Shown in pieces: positions 21,258 through 32,381 of a stretch of 64,000 nucleotides of DNA; position 1 is the first letter of the stretch, and every line of letters starts with the position of its first letter. The notes beneath the pieces are model-generated. The model ran no database searches. It saw only the letters and a program-made list of their open reading frames with translations, and was not told where the DNA came from. The DNA is from Branchiostoma belcheri (lineage: Eukaryota; Chordata; Leptocardii; Amphioxiformes; Branchiostomatidae): NCBI RefSeq assembly GCF_001625305.1, contig NW_017804498.1, forward strand, positions 686,417-750,416, in the 5' to 3' direction. The translations under genes and the position numbers were made by a program.

Positions 21258-24200
21258 CTAGGTAAATGTAAGTACATGTACATGTAGGTAGGTATTCTGT
21301 AAATTATTGCAACCTTGCTAGACACTATCTTCATGCATCTATCCCAAAGTTTCAATTCTCTAAAGAACACAATATCCGGATCTTGCAATATATCCTTAGA
21401 AAACAGCACTTAAGTACTTTTAATTAGTACAATTTAGATTTATGATGAGTCATCATCTGCTAATAATTTTATTTCACCAGTTACCAGATTTTGATAACCA
21501 CAGCACATAGAGCCCTTCTTTTGATCCACAGCCATATGCATGGTATTTCTTTATCCATGTCTCCTTATCAGGTACAGACTAAACATGAGACCTCGACCAT
21601 CGCTTCAATTTCCATGATGACGTGTACAACATCACTAACTCTGCTTATATAACTTGTGTCCAAGAATGTAAATTTTAACAACCTTGCACACAGCATTAGC
21701 ACTGTCATACAATTTGAAAGACCAACGGCATCAATGTTGGTTAAAAGCTTTCCACCCGTCCGAGGGTCTTAACTTGTATGGGAAAATCTGTCAGTCATTG
21801 CGCTTTTTAATCTTTTCATCAGTTAATCTTAAGAGAACTTCCTGATGTTGGCAGCAGTCAGCCTCCTTGTGGATTTCAATTGTGCTGATTGTGTTGATCT
21901 TTGTACTTTCATCTCTCTGATACATGCTCTTTTCACAATGTATCATGACAGAGACTAGTAGTTCCTCCTCTCCGAGGATCTGACTTGTCTTATGTCCTTA
22001 CATCCAACATGCCCAAACTGACTCCAATCTCTCCTGCTGTCAGCTACAATCACTGGAACTGCAGAGTGCACCCATCCCCTGGAACCCACAGCTCCCAACC
22101 AATAACACTGACTTCATCTCTGACTGCCCCAATGCACACCTTTTGGAAACAAGTCTAATCAATATCATTATCGATGGTGGGGTCTGCACTAAGCTGGCAC
22201 ATTCTCAGCTGCCCTCTTGGTCGGATCCAAGAAATCAAATTAAGCTAGCCCGAGGAAAATGTTGAATGTAACATTCTTAAAGTACCATTGGGATGTGAAA
22301 CAGTGGGAAACGTGTGTGAGTCATGGTTTTGTTTCTCTAAGCAATTGTTCATGGTAGATGATGCATCATTAGCCACAATAGGACAACCTGACAGGAATTG
22401 GCGAGTCAGCAAAAATTCATATGGTGCAGGGCAAGTCTGTTGACCTCTTGGATTTCTTGGAAACAGTACATGTATGAATGTAGAATAGTGAATGTTAGAG
22501 TACGTCAATATAGAGTACGTCAATATATTAAGTTATAGCCACACGTAGCATACTAGTATGTACATGTATAATACATCTGATCTCACAGTATAAATCATAA
22601 TGTTGCAAACCCTTAATTTAAATAATAACTAAAACTGTGTACACTACAACATGCAAAGTTTACTGTGAATGGTGGACTTATCTTATTTATAGTAGGAGCC
22701 TCCGAAGGAAAGGGAGGTTTCCAGTGTTTTGTATTCATTATTGAAACAATTCTGTACTAGTACTGCTGTCATACAGTCATATTTGCAGTATTGTAAATTT
22801 GCAGTGAAGAGGTCACCACGAAAACAGCACAAATGAAACCACTGCAAAAGCTTCACAATTTACAGTATTTCAGGCCAAATTTCAGTAGAATCAATTCAAT
22901 CCTCTAAAAAGTCTAATACATTACACTTACAGGTACAGTACCTCTAAAACATGTATTATACATATTTTGTGTGTGTCCCAGACAAGATTCAATATAATTG
23001 CCTATTAGTAACAAGACCCTCAAAAATGATAACGTTTTCCTTTAAAAAAGAAAGAAACTGTGAAAACCCAGCCTCCTACTGACAGTATGAAATAGTACGA
23101 CCCTTGGCGTTGGTACAGTGAAGGAAGGACTCAGGTGCCGACCCTCCTCGTTAGCGCCCTTTCTGCTGGGCCAGTCATTAACCCCTGACCCCCAGGACCT
23201 GTGGCGCTGTATTACCATACTTCACTCCCAGGCAAGTACACTACGTCTAGCGTTACATGTACCTCAGCAAATTTTAAAGGCATAGGATTACCTGTTGAAG
23301 CATGATACTGCTTAACATTTAAGGTGTATAACTTTTTGTGCTGGCTGACTGCATGATGTATTTGTTCTATAAATAGAGGTATAGATCTGAGAGTGAGAGC
23401 ATTTCCCAGAATTCTTCTGCCATGACATAGTCTACTCGGTTCATCTGATGTCCAATAAAAGAAATTTTGAATATCAACATTAAAATGTATTCCTCACAGT
23501 GGGGCCAATATATTATAAAAAACATCATTATTTTGCATTTACACGTATAATATTGTTAGTAACATAATGATCTAAATTCTAATGTAACGTTAAATGTACA
23601 GTAGATCTGGTGAAATTTTTTGTTCTTTAAAAAGAGACAATGATAATATGACAGAAAAAAATCTATGTAGACATGACACAAAATGACAAAATATTCTATC
23701 CTCTATGACTGCCAATACAGCATCTGGACTGAGAAAATCTGGACAGCATATGATCCATCTCAATAAAACATGTATGAGCTGGTACACGGCAGGTATGCTC
23801 CTGGCTAAGGAACTCAGCTAGACAATCGTTATGACTGGATTCTATATACCCGGCCAATATTCCACTGCCCGCAAACATGACAAATCTATATGCACCATTT
23901 CCTGGTCACTACGCATCATTTCCTGTAGCCGCAGGTCGTCTCTCGACTTCCAATGAGTTCATCAACTATATGGTGCAAGCTATATGTAGAAAGAGTTACA
24001 TGTACAGTCAAATTGCAAGTACATCATATAATGTCTTGTGCTTTGACAGAAACAAGTATCTTAGAGTTTTCAACAATTATCATAACAGACTGAACCATAA
24101 ATCTGCTTTCATGACCTTCAAGTTCACCCAATTTCCTTTGTCTAATGACCTGCCTGTCAATCTTCCCACCCAACTGCTGTCAACCTATTCTGTCCGGACA

Positions 24201-27200
24201 AACATAATTTATACACAGACACATGGACAAACCCACCCAAAACAATGCTTCTGGGAAGTAATAATTCTCCGGATAAATTTTCTGAGCCATATACTTTACC
24301 CAAAAATAAAGGAGGATGTATCAAAGTGACACTTATAAGGAGGTAACTTCAAGTATAAACACCCATGAAAATGAATAACAATGTTGAGTTTTCTGTTTGG
24401 CATGCAAAAAAGATCATCATAGGTACTGTATGGACTTGTTGATGCAGTTCAAAGCAGCAGGGCAAGGTGGCACTTTTGCACTATTAGAAGAAGCTATGAA
24501 ATTACTGTACTACTGTATATCACCATTATCAGTGACATTTGGATATCACTAAAGTCTAAAGATGATGCCATCCTAACTGAAGATTTTATTCAGTTGAAAG
24601 TGATTTCTAGTGTGTAGAATTTACAATAAGGATAACCGTCATGTCTATCCTCAATCAACACTATCAAAATGGAGTACATGTAAATGGTTGCATTAAGAAT
24701 CTAAAAACCAACTTAAAAGACGAAAGAGAACAAATGCTCAGTCTCTAAAGTACATTGTAGAACAAAACAGGTTAGACTTAGTCACCTGATATTTTTTATG
24801 GGACTTGGTGCACAATCATGTACTTAGTATATTATCAAAGTCGTGGATGTTATTCCACATTAAACAGCTAGGTGGAGCTTCTATGTGGTCTAACAGCTCA
24901 TTTTTCATCAATTATGTTTGTGTAATTTTGAAACTTGAAACTTTTATTCTCATACCACTTTGCAGGTCTTTTAGTAATCTCTGTACCCCCTGTGATCTCT
25001 TACATCTAAGGATGAAATGGAAAACCCACTTCAAAGTTCAATCAAAATAGTTGGACTGACTGACTGACTTACAAATTGACAATAAACTTGCCATAGTCGC
25101 CTTCTGGTACTGGACTCTTTCCATATCAAGCAGATCCATCTCTGTGGTCAACTCTGCATTCTTAACAACCTACCACAGTTATGTACAAGTGCATGTACAT
25201 GTGTGATACAGCACTACAGTACTTCCTGTAACTGCACATACAAGCTGATCCTTGCATTTTACCATTCACACATGCTAACATTCTCATGGGTAAGCCAACC
25301 ACACCAAATATGGTCATGATACAAGCCTCCCTAGATACCATGCAGCAATGTGGACAAAGTTGGTGATAAGAGCTCATTACTGGGAGGTCTTTCTGACATT
25401 CCCCATCTTTCACCTCACACTAATTGTTTTTCCCTAATACTTTTTATCTCTTTACTTTTTGGAGTCATTGACCTTTTAGCAATCATATACATGACTTGTA
25501 TTCATTAAACATCACTCATCAACTTGAAATTTAAAACATGTGTCTTTTTGGCAATTTCTAGCAATTCAACCATAACCAAGCCAAAAATATTAAGAGGATC
25601 CTTGAACCAGCTATAGAACTGGAATCTGCTGACACCAATCATTCTGAATACGGCCGGAAAAAGGATGTTTTTGAATGACTATCATTCCTCAACTATTCCT
25701 TGCTGATAATCTTGTTCTTGATATTTTCTGTCAGTGTACCCTCTCAAGTTTAACGCATAAACTTATGTTTTGCAAAAAATATGATTTCTGATAGTGTCAA
25801 AACTTTGTAACGTCTAGACCTAAAATTTAATTGACAAACAACATGTAATTTTTGGTGCTAGGTACCAGAAGTTTTGCTATCAGCTCCTGTCACCTCATGA
25901 AAATGCTTGGACAATCCCAGCTGCAGTTTTTACGCCACCATCAAAGTCTGAGGCTGTGTTATTTACAGGATTTAACATTCCAGTGACCTCCACACAGCTG
26001 GTCTGAAATATTTCATGCAAGAGTCATCCAGTCCTGTCAAGATAAGTGCCAGTCCACCACTCTCCTGTACCCTCACTTAGCGGCTGCACACTGCCCCGGG
26101 AAGGAGTTGTTCAACTACTGCTCTCCTGATGATCTCCCTACAATAGACACCCAGAGACACCTGAGTCATTGTAATTTCTCCCATCATGTTGATGTTACCA
26201 GGAAGAGATGAGTGACTAGAGTCTCAAGTTCACAGCCAACTGTATAGAAGGTGAGTGACAATGTCAAGCTTGAAATTTACAGGTTTCCACCCACAATTAA
26301 CTCTTGTAGCCCACAAACAGTAGCAGGTTACAAATCAAACACTAGTAATATCTGCTTTCATGCCAAATTATGCTACCGGTAATACATTTACTAGGGTTCA
26401 AAAGTCTTGTCCAGCCTTTGCCAATTGCTGAATGATTCGTGAATATAAGACGAAATTTGGTGCAAAATGGATTTAAGTATACATGTACAAACTATATGTA
26501 TTTAGTACCGTAGATCAATCATAAGAATAGAAGGCTACATGTAGTAGAATAGTATTGGCAACAGGAACATTAGTTGGCTTATCAGTACTAGTTACATGTA
26601 CTTCAAGTTCCTTAGAACTTAGCTCCTCCCACAAGTCTAGATCTTGTTCTATTGGTGACAAAGCAGCACTCCTCGACAGTTTCTTTTAAGTTCAGCTACT
26701 GATAAAAGGCATGTTTTACAGCAAGGATGAAGAGTATTGGATATAGGGGCTCAGGTCATGCACTTGTGGTTTACCATGAACAACTCTAAGGTCACTTGTC
26801 ACAATCGCTCTCACCATAGATGCATCTGTCTTCCAACCAGGCCTGTTCCAATCTATATAAACACATGTAGAAGTAGCCAGAATCAGCTGCCTAATCAAAA
26901 TCTGTTGTGTCTTGGACATTTCGAGAAGAAATAAGAACGATATGAAGCCTGAGTGCATCCAATGCACTGGCATTCAAATTTCAACAGTCATTTCCATATC
27001 CAGGAATCCTTTAATTCTACATACTGTATGAGCTTTATCCTCCTAAACAAGTTCATGCATCTTTTCATCTTAGTAACCACAATACTACTGAGGGGTGTTG
27101 CAAACTAATAATGAAGACAAACAAAATGCAATGTTGAAGCATTACACCTGTGCTACATTAGACAATACAGGCTGTAGTCATTTGAGCATTCACTATTTCC

Positions 27201-27446
27201 TTCTACATTTGCCAAAGCTATGTACATGTAACGTTACTTGCTAAACGTATGTACTGTATTGTACATGTACTTTTTAGAGAGCAAGAGAAATGAGCCTCGA
27301 AATTGTACAAATGTAAGCTATCATAGATGCCTGTACCGGTATTTTTCCTGACACCTACTTTATGGATGCTTATATTCCATTTTACTTTAAGTAAGACAAA
27401 AAGCATGTACATGTAAGAATGTTGAAAACATAGCAAAAAATCCTCA
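21258..27446. other. Intron or intergenic stretch, mostly AT-rich
   Basis: No firm gene. Contains an R1 repeat (24111-24190, minus), a GC-rich island at 23092-23230 open in more than one frame on both strands, another at 26084-26213, and a coding-like tract at 21990-22165. It probably lies within introns of the minus-strand gene. Confidence 0.5.
26084..26213 (+). CDS. Candidate exon, weakly supported
   Basis: A strong acceptor (tcctgtaccctcacttag) precedes a frame that reads AAHCPGKELFNYCSPDDLP and runs 43 codons to TGA. The minus strand is also open across the same bases (reads EIIRRAVVEQLLPGAVCSR), so strand is unsure. No partner exon was found. Confidence 0.25.
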
Positions 27447-28679
27447 TTGAAAGCAGAATCATGTGTTGTTAAACCACAGGGAGAAGTTGGGACATCAGAG
27501 CTCCACATGGTTCTGCAGTGTTCCAAATCTACAGATAAGCCTTGCTTGTCAGTGCCAGAGCCTCACCTGCTAACAGTGCCCCCTATGATCAGTGATGGGA
27601 ACAGCAACGGCTCTTCAGGAGAGAGCATCTGGGCGAGCAGCAGACGTGGAAGCAGGCACCACCTGGCAGCTGAGTCCATGTATTTCTCTTGTTTAAATGT
27701 TATAGACGAAGGCAGTGAGAAGCAACACATGCACACTGACAGGAGGAACAAACAAATGGTAGAGAGCAGAAACGGCCATCCCATACCAAAGGACTTCTTT
27801 GTGGTAGAGCTCCCACGAAAGTTCCCAACTAAAGTCCGAATCAACAGGTCTAGATCGATGGGTGCCACGAAGATGAAGAGACCAAGGCATGTTCGCCGAA
27901 CTGTTTCTGATGTGGAGGAGGGAAATGTGCATATTAAGCGTGGAATACCCCAGATTAAGATCTCTGTGACTGACATGGACTCTCAGGGAAGTGAGAACAG
28001 TTACCCTGCCTCGTGTGAGGCCAGCACTGATGCACTGACCATCAATAACAACCTCCACAGTGAAGGCTCTATCCAAAGTCTGTATTACTCTTGTACAAGC
28101 TCCATTCCACCTACCTCTGCAAGCAGCTCTGTACCAAGCTCACCTAACAGAGACACAGATAGCCTTAGCCCCTCTGGAACAAAGCAATCTTGTACGTGTA
28201 GCCAGATTCTTCAACGCCAGGAAACATACTGGATGTGTCTTCCTTCCCTTCTTAGTCTTGTGGTCACATCTATCAGCATAGCCTGCTCTCTGGCCAACTG
28301 TATCGCCTTCATACAAGGAGGGGTGGAGGTAAAGAAGACTGAGATCCTTCTGTTGGTTGTGTGTGTTGTCAGCTTGCTTTTGTACATAACTGAGATGTGT
28401 ATTTTGAAGAAAATCTGGGTGTATCTCCACAACCGAGATGAAGATGCCATGCACAGAGAGACGGAGCTTCTGATAGAGCAGTTCTTTATCAACTTTCTCC
28501 GCGTAATACTGGTCAACATGTTCACGACCCTGCTGAACTATCTCCGTTGTCGCACAATGTTCTCAGATGTGAACTTCTTCATTCTTGTGTTTTCTCAGTG
28601 TGCTACAGGTGGAACAATTGCGGTCAAACTTCTTGCAAACACCGGAACAGAGGTTCTTAGAGAGAACGAACTGAACTGA
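27447..28679 (+). CDS. Unidentified four-pass membrane protein, single open frame of 410 codons
   Basis: The longest uninterrupted frame in the window. Residues 1-255 are polar, Ser-rich and basic with no hydrophobic stretch, containing KMKRPRHVRR and a Ser/Thr/Pro run, and look like a cytoplasmic disordered region. Four hydrophobic segments follow at about 263-288 (LPSLLSLVVTSISIACSL), 297-318 (EILLLVVCVVSLLLYITEM), 343-365 (QFFINFLRVILVNMFTTLL) and 374-395 (VNFFILVFSQCATGGTIAV). The protein ends ENELN before TGA, with AATAAA at 28720. I do not recognise the family. The true start is uncertain: acceptor-like sites at 27479 and 27500 would make this a terminal exon. It lies inside the span of the putative minus-strand gene (31929 to 18894), possibly nested. 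Confidence 0.65.
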   Translation: MKAESCVVKPQGEVGTSELHMVLQCSKSTDKPCLSVPEPHLLTVPPMISDGNSNGSSGESIWASSRRGSRHHLAAESMYFSCLNVIDEGSEKQHMHTDRRNKQMVESRNGHPIPKDFFVVELPRKFPTKVRINRSRSMGATKMKRPRHVRRTVSDVEEGNVHIKRGIPQIKISVTDMDSQGSENSYPASCEASTDALTINNNLHSEGSIQSLYYSCTSSIPPTSASSSVPSSPNRDTDSLSPSGTKQSCTCSQILQRQETYWMCLPSLLSLVVTSISIACSLANCIAFIQGGVEVKKTEILLLVVCVVSLLLYITEMCILKKIWVYLHNRDEDAMHRETELLIEQFFINFLRVILVNMFTTLLNYLRCRTMFSDVNFFILVFSQCATGGTIAVKLLANTGTEVLRENELN

Positions 28680-28719
28680 GCCTGTACTTCTTCAAAAGCT
28701 ATGTGGATGTAGCAGGACC

Positions 28720-28725
28720 AATAAA
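28720..28725 (+). terminator. Polyadenylation signal AATAAA
   Basis: 41 bp after the stop of the four-pass protein frame. Confidence 0.5.
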
Positions 28726-31700
28726 AAGAACATCTATGTCAGATAAAGAACATCAATTGGTCTTAACAATACACTTCAGAGAAGCAATGTGACAACTCTC
28801 ACTGGGTCAATCTACTGAGGAAGACCAGAGTTTTCCCAGGTTTTGTGTTGAAATTGACCAAATTTGCTGACAAACCAGATAGCAGAGATACATGTACAGT
28901 ACTAGTAGGTAACAAAAATGAATCAGACTTTCTGTACTTACCAGCAGGACTGGTGATTACTACTAGATGTACAAAACCACTCAGGGGACCAATAAAAGCT
29001 GGCCTTTGTGAACAGGTGGTCACTATACACAGGATTCTTAATGCTCATGTCAATGGTGAAAATGTATGTAAGGAGCCACCAAACAGTAGTCACATTGGCC
29101 AGGTGGTCTTCATGTACAGGTCAGGTGGTACACGTTTGACTAAAAATAATTGTACTAACTTGTATGCATATATTTACATAATTCCTTGTGCCATAGGTCT
29201 TTAATTCAGCATTACTAAAATTATAGTAAAAAAATCAAACTGGCAGAAGTAAAACACATTATCTTTGCTACATCAGCTGATGACCCACAAAAATATAGAC
29301 TGCTGCCTGGTATCATGCTGTCTCAGTGCAAAAGACTTAAAGAGTCATAATCAAGAGGGCCTTTATGTACCTCATCAAATATAAAGTTACTGTATTAAAT
29401 ACATTATTTAATGTACAAAAATGTATATCTATGTGTAGATCATAATGTTTAAAGTATTTACTTATGTGCAACTATTTCTATTTATTTCCACAGTATTTAT
29501 ATATCTTGTCTTAATGGCCTACAATATTTCAATAGTTCAACACTATACCTGAAATTAAATTTAAAATAAATGATACATGTACAAGCACATGTATGGAAAA
29601 CTTTGTTCCTTACATTAAAATCATTCTTCAAACAGGTTTTAACTTAAGTTTCCAAGATTTCCAAAATGTATAATTATAAACTTCCATAAGAGAAGTGCTT
29701 CTTTAGATTTTAATGCAACATCTATTCTCTTGTATGTAGTGACATGTGATATTGGTCCTTTGTCTGATGAATAAGATAATCATGTTCATTTACATGTATA
29801 TACCAGTCATACATTCAAGCGCATCTTAACATTACCTCAAAAGATCCAAATAAACTCAAAAGAATGCTACTCTAACTTTGTTGCTGTCTTTTTTTTTTTA
29901 AATAGGTCTATACAACTGTAGATAAGCGAAGTCAACCATTGTATAACACTACATATCGTAAAAAGCAGTAACTTGCCCAAATGTTGTGTGCTTGGGAAAG
30001 GCACTTTACACCTATTTCCTCACTTGACTCAGGTGAAAATGAGTACCTTTACCTTATAAACATGTAGCTTTGGTCAGGAGCATCTTTTCAGACATGGAAC
30101 ATAGTGTCAAACCTCCAGCATCGCACTTATAAAAAATAGTAAGGGCCCTTTGCGGAATGAGTGGCTCAAACCATATGTAATCTTACACTGCAGCTTGGAA
30201 TGACTGAGCAAAAATGGCATGTTATGCCTAAGGGCAATTAACAGTGAGTACTTATAGATATACGTCAGTACGTACTTAAAAGAAGACATTCAAGACAAAC
30301 TGGATAAACTAAACACAGATAATACTGCCTGTTGTAATTACTAGTAAAGAACCCTGTGACATTTGTTAATTCAGGTCGCATGTGAAGCAAAGGTTACAAA
30401 GATATCTATCTGACTGCCTGTCTAAAACAGTTAGTTGTCTGCAATAGATAGTGTACATAAACATGCACAGTATAGGGGCAAAACTTGTACATGTTGTTTC
30501 ATATTTGCAGGTTGGTATTAGGAAGTAACTGCTCTAGACCAATGAGCCAAAAGAATAACAAACTGATTTATTGCCTTAAAAATTGATTGTGCACTCTGAC
30601 CTCCACATATACCTGAGATGTATTTAAGTATGCAACAAATGCCTATTTTTTAAAAGATGGTCCAGGCATATCACATAACCCTATACAAATATCTGCAGGT
30701 GCACCAGTGCACAGCTTTAATTTTGGGTGTACAAATATGTGTTGGAGTTGGATCAAAAATTTTAACTTAACACATATGTGCATATTTAATATTCACCCAA
30801 TATTTCGAGTCCTGACAAAGCAATTGGATGCGAATTACCGACATATGGTAAAGAAATATGCATCATCTTTACAAGTAGTAATAGCAGGTGTATCCACGGT
30901 AGCTGTGGAGAGTGTTGAATTTATGTACGTTTTTGCTGGTAGTGTTATGTAAGTATGTCTTCATAAACATATGTACATGACTACCAGCAAAAACACCTGA
31001 TGCAAGAGTCGCCATGTCTAGTGTAACTGTACTTTCAAAGTTCACAAGAATGCGAAGGTAGATGGTTCCATATTTGTGTCGATTACACCGTATTCATCAA
31101 ATCAACAACAGCAAGTCAAACCAACAATGTTATATCACACTTGTTGAAGCTCCTTGGTCAAACACATGTAACAGCAGGGCAAATAACACAGGTACCCATC
31201 CGATTACAAACACATACACATTCATGCCATGCATAATTAGTCTGCAACTTTCGCTAGCGCTGCTTGGGGACATAACAAAAATAAAAATCATACTTACCAA
31301 TACCTATCAAGCAAAATTAAATTCAGCAACTTTCAGACATTTGTAAAAACTGCTTTAAGTTCATCGTAATTTTTTAATCAAATTAAAATCATGTTGGGTA
31401 GTGAACTACTAAAAAGAGTATAACGTTAATTATTATAATTTTTTTTACATTCTTGGTCAAAATAATTTTTAGTTCCGTGATTTTTTTCTCAAACACAGTC
31501 GTGTCGTCTCGGTTTAAAGACTTCAATCTAAACTATGCTCCGATCTATGGTTTGTGTCCAAAATAATTTGCCAGTCCTCCTGTCTTTGTCCGAGTTCAGT
31601 GTTAGATGCTCATTTGCCCCCCTCCCCACTTAGTCACCTGGGACAAGTCGCGATCGTACACACTAGCGACAATTTGTAAGTCGTCTGCACAACATCGCTG

Positions 31701-31893
31701 CCACGTACTCTAGAGCGCTGGCCGCCTATCAACATCTACGGGCTGGCCTTCGTCATCCGAGGGCAACAAACCTCGCCACTAGCCCGCACAATCTTGTGTT
31801 TTGGTTGTTTATCAATGGGATCCGCGATAAAAACAAGCCAAATCTCACGACGTCGCGAACAACTGGCGCCGAAAGAAAACGTCCACGACATAC
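28726..31893. other. Non-coding stretch
   Basis: AT-rich with no supported exon. A plus-strand frame at 28845-29204 has no splice or family support. CpG content rises after about 31500 towards the divergent promoter. Confidence 0.5.
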
Positions 31894-31929
31894 CTTTGGC
31901 TTGTACAGCCACTTCCTCAGGGTGTACAT
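31894..31929 (-). CDS. Possible first coding exon of a minus-strand gene
   Basis: On the minus strand an ATG opens twelve codons, MYTLRKWLYKPK, ending at a consensus donor AAG|gtatgt. It sits in a CpG-rich region, divergent from CHMP7 about 450 bp away, as expected for a bidirectional promoter. The frame is open further upstream (to 32139), so the start is a choice. It may be the start of the gene whose last exons are at 21216-21257 and 18894-19023, but no intervening exon chain was established. Confidence 0.4.
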
Positions 31930-32381
31930 GTCTTCTGCTGCTCCGATCGGGGTCTTCGGGCAGGGAGAGAAATAAGAAAACGTCAAACTAAAAACAAAAC
32001 AAACGGGTTGAACTTCCCTGGAAATTTCGCACACGGTGTGCCAGCTGACGCATGCCCGATCTAATTCTCGCGTTTTGGCGAGACTTGAGATGTCGGCAGG
32101 TATCTCCCCAGGTGTTCCCGCCACTACATAAACATTCACCCGCCAAACTTTAATGTTGCATCATACAAGCCCCTCTTATGTTAATTGCCGTATCATATTT
32201 GAAATACGCCGCTCCAGACTTGAGCGGATGCCAACCAAGTTTATTATCTCGCAATCTACGAGAACTCGTATCAAAAGGTCAAAGTTCAATGCAAAATGGC
32301 GGAAAGTTGAACTTTGACAACCGAAACTTCAAAATTCCGGCTGAATATTTCCCTCTTACAGGACCACAGCACGTCCAAACG
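31930..32381. promoter_or_regulatory. Probable bidirectional promoter of CHMP7 and the minus-strand gene
   Basis: CpG-rich for this window and lies between divergent first coding exons. No TATA box is evident. A splice-acceptor-like tccctcttacag ends at 32361, so CHMP7 may have an untranslated upstream exon. Confidence 0.4.

Noticed and set aside
21990..22165. Plus-strand open tract rich in Ser, Thr and Pro
   Set aside because: No splice sites that fit, and a neighbouring frame is equally open. Possibly an old transposon remnant.
22245..22523. 92-codon minus-strand frame
   Set aside because: No convincing splice sites and low-information composition.
28845..29204. 119-codon plus-strand frame downstream of the four-pass protein
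   Set aside because: Lies after a polyadenylation signal, with no promoter, splice or family support.
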